DNA from: a bacterium CG_4_9_14_3_um_filter_65_15
GTDB lineage: Bacteria; Krumholzibacteriota; Krumholzibacteriia; LZORAL124-64-63
Direction: 5' to 3'
Assembly (NCBI GenBank): GCA_002790835.1
Contig: PFVX01000035.1
Span: 42,376 to 106,375, forward strand
Length of the DNA stretch: 64,000 nucleotides
The notes beneath the pieces were generated by a model. That model did no database searches. It was not told the DNA's origin and worked only from the letters and a program-made list of their open reading frames with translations. Below are positions 59,685 through 64,000 of the stretch, in pieces. Positions within the stretch are counted from its first letter, which is position 1. Each line of letters opens with the position of its first letter. Position numbers and translations under genes: made by a program.

Positions 59685-62600
59685 TCACCTCATCATGACG
59701 AGTTTGCCCGTCTTGGTGATTTCCCGTTCATCGGCGGAGGCGGTCAGCCCCCGCAGCACGAAAAGATAGGTTCCGTTGGCGATTTCGTCGCCGCGATCGT
59801 CCCGCCCGTCCCAGGCCAGGATCACCGGGCCGGCGCTGGCGAAATCCCGGCGAAGGGTGCGAATGCGCCGCCCCGCCAGGGTATAGATCTCCCATTGAAC
59901 CGCCATCGGATCGCTCAGATCCACTAGGAGTCGGCAAGGACCGGGTGTGGGATTAGGGAAAACCGTCACATTCTCCAACCCCCGCACCCCTTCGGGGATG
60001 ACCTGGAAGCTGAGCGTGTCGCTGCCCACGTTGCCCAGCGCGTCGCTGGCGTGCAGGGCGGCGGTGTGGCCACCCAGATCAAGATCCCCCGGCAAGGGAA
60101 AGGCCAGGCTGCCGGTGGTGAAACTGTTGGGCGAGAAGACGAAATGGCCGGTCACATCGGTCATGAAACCGGAGTCGTCGAATTCCAAAAGCAGGCTGTT
60201 TCCGGGACTGGTCCCGAGGATCGCGATGCCGCTGCTGTCGGTCAATGCCGCCGTCAGGGGCGAACCGGCCCGGACCCGGTAGCGTCCGTCCTCGAAGGCC
60301 AGATCGATGTTGGGCCCGGCCAGGTCATTCCCCGTGCCGCCGCTGCCACGGGCCGCGGACAAGCGCATGACCCCGGCCCGCTCCCCGTTCGTTCCGTCCA
60401 CGATGATCCGGATGCGCGCTTCATCACCGTAATGGAACTGGACCGGGTTGATGAAGGCGATCTCCAGGGCCCCGCCCTCCACAACACCGGTGCCCCGGAA
60501 CACGGCCGAGCCACGCTTGCGGTAGGTGCGGGTGACCGGCACGTAGATGTAGTGCGGGGCCGGCGGCGGGTCCGGGTTGGTATACCGCTGATACACGGGA
60601 TAGACCTGGTCAATGGTGGAATCCTCGATGCGGATATTGTAGGACTCGCCGGCTTGGGGCGGATTCTCACCGTCGAGGGCCATCACCACCTTCTGCCGTA
60701 AACCTGTCTGCAGGGAATCCGGGCTGCCGGAGCCGAATTCCAAAACGTCGGCAGGTTGAGGGAAACTCAAGGCCGGATCCCCCATGATGCTGAAGTGCTG
60801 GGAGTTGCGGATACTGCCGTCGTTGGTCATGTCGGCCTTGGCGGCCACCAGAGCCATCCCCAGGGTCCGCTCGGGGTCGACCATCCGGTCGAAAAACAGT
60901 TCCGCGTAGAAGGCCTCGGAAAGGTCGTCGTTCAATGTTCCATAGCTGACCTGACTGGCGGTGATGCAGGCGATGGCACCTCCGGAAGAGCTGGCCAGGA
61001 ACTGTTCGGCCATGGACAGCCGGCCCGGGCTGTCGTACACCCCCACGTCGCAACTGAAGGCGACGAATACCGCGCGTCTCATTCCGTTGAGCAGGTTGGG
61101 AATGTCCCGCGACTGGAACACCTGTTCATCAGCCAGGTTGTCCTCCGCGCCGTGACCGATGTAATGAAAGATGGTCGTCCCCTCGTTGAGCGCCGCGTTG
61201 ATGTCGTTGCGCATCTGGGGCTTGACGTTGGAGGAAGGCGACGGGAAGGAATAGGTCACTCCGTAGATCTTCTGCACGTCGAGGCTCGCGGGCAGGAACA
61301 GCTCGGTCAGAACCTCGGCCTCCCGCGTGTGATACGTTTCCTGGGTGAGCGGGTAGCCCTCGAAATCGGGGCGGTCGGCGTCATCCGCCGCGAAGGTGAC
61401 CCGGTTGCGCCAGGGGCCGGCCTCCGGATTCCCGTCGTAACCGATGATCCGGCTCACAATGTCCAGGGCATCCCCGGCGGTCGTGGCAGGCAGCCGCCCG
61501 CAGGCCAGATCGGGATAATCCAAAGTGCCGACGACCGGTTCGTCGAAGGCGACCAAGCCGTCATCGGAGGCGAAGGGGGTGGCCGAACTGCCGGTCGTGG
61601 GGTAGCTCGGGAAAACCGTCCGGATCACCGTGGGCAGGAAATCCCACAGCCCAACATCCTGCGGTTGGCCCAGGTAGTTGCGGTAGTCCCGACTGGCGTT
61701 GCCCACGAAACAGACGTAGCGCAGGCGGTGCCCGCTTTGCTCGTAAACGAACCGCAGGTAGTTGCGGATGGCCAGGGGGTCCTTCTGGCCACCGGAGAAA
61801 TTGTCGTAGATGTCCTGGTCCAGGACCGCGGTGGCTGCGGGTGATTCCACTCCCCTGATGGCGGAGGAGCGGTACCCGGCCAGGGACGTGGCGGCCAAGG
61901 CGAATGGGGACGGGTAGATCACGAGGTAGTCATAGTCCGTCGGCTGCGACCTCAGGTTGATGGGCGTGGCCCGGGAACCCGAAGTGACGGCACCGAAACC
62001 GGCGTTGCGCAGGAAAACCAGTTCATGATCGTCGGCGTCGGCAAGGGAATACCCGAAGCGGTGGATTTCCGGATCCAGGGAATCGCGAACCCCGGTCAGG
62101 ATCCGTGGAGCTGCAGGATCGCTCACGTCCCAGGCGACCACATCGGCCCCGCCGGGAACACCCAACCGCACGGTAAAGGCAGAACCGGGCAGGGTCTCCT
62201 CGGCGGCGTTGTAGAGAACCGACACCGGGCCGTCTCCCGCTGCGAGGATCAGATCGGTCAGATAGCTGATGTCGAAACTGTCCAGGGACATGGATTGCTT
62301 GGGGACGTTCGTTTCGACGGAGCCGTTGGCGAAGGTCAGGGTGTTCAGACCGGCGACCAGCGTGGTGGAGGCACCCACGACACGCACCCGCACGCTGTCG
62401 GGCTTGACCTGATCGCGGGAGGTGAAATCCAGTACGGTCTTGTCACCGCTGTCCCCGTTCAACCAACATTCGGCCCGGAAAGGGTAACTGTTGGAGAGGG
62501 AATAGTAGTTGCCCCGGACGTCCACCACGAAGCGTGCGCTCGAACCGGCCACCGGATGATGCAGGGTGAAGGTATCCTGACGGGAACTGTAGACGAAGCT

Positions 62601-64000
62601 GTCCCAGGCCCAGTTGTCGACGAACAGCCCCCCCGTATCCAGGAGTTGCTTTTCCCGATGCAGGCGCACCCGCCCGGTGGTGACCTCGGGATCGCCGACG
62701 GGGGTGGCGGCGGAAACGGACATCCGCCGCGGCTGACCGGGCAAGGGCGACGCGGTGGCTTCGTTCTCCCAGCTCAACCAATAGGTCGCGTGGTCGGCAT
62801 AGGGATGGTTGACGAAATCAAGCCGCTCGGCGGCGGGGTCGAAGCGATCCCGCCAGGCGTCGGGGCCCACGGCGAAAAAGCGCAATTCGTCGTCCAGGTT
62901 CCATTCCTGGTCCCCGCCGTCGCGGACCTCGATGGCCACTTCGTTCAAACCGATCCGGTCGGCCTGGTCGGCATCCGGCAGGGTGGGGTCCACATCGACG
63001 GCGAAACTCCCGCCGCGAAAAAGGCGCAGCTTCGCCGGGTCCACATCGGTGGTGGCCAGGCCCATGTTGCTGAGCTGGGCTCCGGTGACCCGCACCGGAC
63101 CGTCGGCCCGCACGTCCAGCCGCAACCAATGACTGGTCAGGCCGAACAATTCCGTTTCGGCCGGTTGCGCCTTGGCGGCCACCCGGGCCTGGCGAGCGGC
63201 GCCCTGGCTCAAATCCCGCCACAGGCCCGCATTGAGCAGGCTTTTGACGGCCACCGGGGGAGCCTGATCCCTCGAGGCGGCCTTTCCCAGGTCCAGGGCC
63301 TCGGTATAGGAACCCCGACGCGGGTGGCTGATCTCCACGGTCATCGAGGACAGGACCCCGCCCCCCAGGCCCGGCTCGACCAGGAGTTGGGTCAGCGGAA
63401 CGGAGCGGAAGATGCCCGGATCCGTCACGCGGACGGGAAGCGCGGTGTTGGCACCCTGAGCCGGTTCCTTCCACCAGGAAATATTGGTGACCCGCAGCGT
63501 AGGGCTCCGGGTGGTGGGCACAGCCAGGGGATAGCGCAACTGCGGCGGCCCAAAGCGCTCCTGGGCAGGAGCCCGGTCGTTCCCGGTCAAGGGATCCCCC
63601 CACTGGATCTGGTCGGCAGTCACCGTCTGCCAGTCGGTCGGTTCCCGCAACAGGGGAATCCGCAGTTGCACCACGGTTCGGTCGGGGCCGGTCTGCAATA
63701 CCGTGACCACCGATCGGCCCAGAACCACGGTTTCCTGCGCCGGCTCCGCGGCTTGGGCGGCCGGCGGACCTTGCACCCATCCGAGGGCCAGGAAACACCC
63801 GACGAAAATGGCGGCCTGCCAGCCCAGGCTCGCGGGCGCCAGTCGGCGGCCGTGGGGCAGCAACCCGGTGTGGGTGGGAAAGACGAAGCGCCGCCGCGAA
63901 TACAGCCCCAGCTTCTGGAACAGGTTTTCCAGATCCGGCAGCATGCCCCCCAAACCACCCAGAACAGCCGGCAGGGTCGCGAACGGCATCAACAGCAGGA
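59685..64000 (-). CDS. C25 (gingipain/PorU-like) cysteine protease, 5' end uncertain
   Basis: About 1435 codons are visible. The C25 core spans ~685-1060 with the catalytic His in FHYIGHG (~943) and Cys in VAFSCDVG (~980); an all-beta N-terminal half and Ig-like region precede the C-terminal sorting domain (~1339-1435: VFPNPTPGPCRLLV...GTYLFVLRG). PorU, the T9SS sortase, has this order and likewise keeps its sorting domain. The N-terminus reads LPDLENLF...FPTHTGLLPHGRR then a hydrophobic stretch ending AAQAAEP: the first part resembles a membrane metal-dependent hydrolase rather than a leader. The frame may continue off the window; ATG 63989 and 63938 are possible starts. Confidence 0.85.
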   Translation of the reverse strand, partial: LLLMPFATLPAVLGGLGGMLPDLENLFQKLGLYSRRRFVFPTHTGLLPHGRRLAPASLGWQAAIFVGCFLALGWVQGPPAAQAAEPAQETVVLGRSVVTVLQTGPDRTVVQLRIPLLREPTDWQTVTADQIQWGDPLTGNDRAPAQERFGPPQLRYPLAVPTTRSPTLRVTNISWWKEPAQGANTALPVRVTDPGIFRSVPLTQLLVEPGLGGGVLSSMTVEISHPRRGSYTEALDLGKAASRDQAPPVAVKSLLNAGLWRDLSQGAARQARVAAKAQPAETELFGLTSHWLRLDVRADGPVRVTGAQLSNMGLATTDVDPAKLRLFRGGSFAVDVDPTLPDADQADRIGLNEVAIEVRDGGDQEWNLDDELRFFAVGPDAWRDRFDPAAERLDFVNHPYADHATYWLSWENEATASPLPGQPRRMSVSAATPVGDPEVTTGRVRLHREKQLLDTGGLFVDNWAWDSFVYSSRQDTFTLHHPVAGSSARFVVDVRGNYYSLSNSYPFRAECWLNGDSGDKTVLDFTSRDQVKPDSVRVRVVGASTTLVAGLNTLTFANGSVETNVPKQSMSLDSFDISYLTDLILAAGDGPVSVLYNAAEETLPGSAFTVRLGVPGGADVVAWDVSDPAAPRILTGVRDSLDPEIHRFGYSLADADDHELVFLRNAGFGAVTSGSRATPINLRSQPTDYDYLVIYPSPFALAATSLAGYRSSAIRGVESPAATAVLDQDIYDNFSGGQKDPLAIRNYLRFVYEQSGHRLRYVCFVGNASRDYRNYLGQPQDVGLWDFLPTVIRTVFPSYPTTGSSATPFASDDGLVAFDEPVVGTLDYPDLACGRLPATTAGDALDIVSRIIGYDGNPEAGPWRNRVTFAADDADRPDFEGYPLTQETYHTREAEVLTELFLPASLDVQKIYGVTYSFPSPSSNVKPQMRNDINAALNEGTTIFHYIGHGAEDNLADEQVFQSRDIPNLLNGMRRAVFVAFSCDVGVYDSPGRLSMAEQFLASSSGGAIACITASQVSYGTLNDDLSEAFYAELFFDRMVDPERTLGMALVAAKADMTNDGSIRNSQHFSIMGDPALSFPQPADVLEFGSGSPDSLQTGLRQKVVMALDGENPPQAGESYNIRIEDSTIDQVYPVYQRYTNPDPPPAPHYIYVPVTRTYRKRGSAVFRGTGVVEGGALEIAFINPVQFHYGDEARIRIIVDGTNGERAGVMRLSAARGSGGTGNDLAGPNIDLAFEDGRYRVRAGSPLTAALTDSSGIAILGTSPGNSLLLEFDDSGFMTDVTGHFVFSPNSFTTGSLAFPLPGDLDLGGHTAALHASDALGNVGSDTLSFQVIPEGVRGLENVTVFPNPTPGPCRLLVDLSDPMAVQWEIYTLAGRRIRTLRRDFASAGPVILAWDGRDDRGDEIANGTYLFVLRGLTASADEREITKTGKLVMMR

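Overview
This GC-rich 64 kb window comes from a Gram-negative (diderm) bacterium. I see 54 protein genes packed with almost no spare DNA, no RNA genes, no mobile elements and no CRISPR. 53 genes lie on the minus strand; only a small DUF3467 gene (14020-14325) is on the plus strand. Heptose/lipid A genes, a complete type IV pilus (T4P) locus, an Omp85 protein, a TonB-type barrel and proteins resembling the type IX secretion system (T9SS) suggest an uncultured lineage at the edge of the Fibrobacterota-Chlorobi-Bacteroidota (FCB) group, with Krumholzibacteriota/Eisenbacteria-like phyla as plausible guesses. The lineage is inference; no marker gene here settles it.

Reading in the direction of transcription (high to low coordinates): (1) 64000-46802 is a head-to-tail array with gaps under 50 bp or overlaps. 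It encodes a C25 (gingipain/PorU-like) protease, a PorV/PorQ-family protein, an M6 metalloprotease with a T9SS-type C-terminal sorting domain, two DUF5683-like membrane proteins, an NHL-repeat lipoprotein, a half-length SprA-like barrel and an Omp85/TamA-like barrel. I read this as a compact, divergent T9SS-like module. (2) The same array continues into ligA, a DinG/XPD-like helicase and hutI (46759-40702). (3) 40593-35898 holds a TPR protein, an in-frame joining of an ECF-type S-component membrane domain with a TonB-dependent-receptor-like barrel, and a ComEA-like DNA-binding protein. (4) 35729-18889 is a T4P locus in the order pilB-T-C-S-R-A-(two pilin-like)-ABC ATPase-ABC permease-TPR-pilD-pilM-N-O-P-Q, closely matching the Myxococcus xanthus pil locus including its pilH/pilI ABC transporter. 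Three separate sigma-54 type -24/-12 elements sit in front of pilA, the ABC/pilD operon and pilM, as expected if the encoded PilR (an NtrC-type activator) controls them. (5) 18816-14322 carries aroK, rsmD, coaD, obg, dprA and a lipid A acyltransferase-like gene. (6) 13907-8945 has the split heptose genes (hldE halves), a cyclic-2,3-diphosphoglycerate-synthetase-like GTPase and sucCD. (7) 8867-1 has ndk and the conserved DUF177-rpmF-plsX-fabD-fabG-acpP-fabF-rnc lipid cluster (without fabH), then a TPR protein and a partial exported protein.

Functionally the window pairs housekeeping lipid, envelope and core-metabolism genes with two large surface machines: a sigma-54/PilSR-regulated T4P and a candidate T9SS-like secretion/attachment module. 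No intergenic stretch exceeds 300 bases; the largest are 28161-28410 and 23146-23370, and both contain a sigma-54 promoter.
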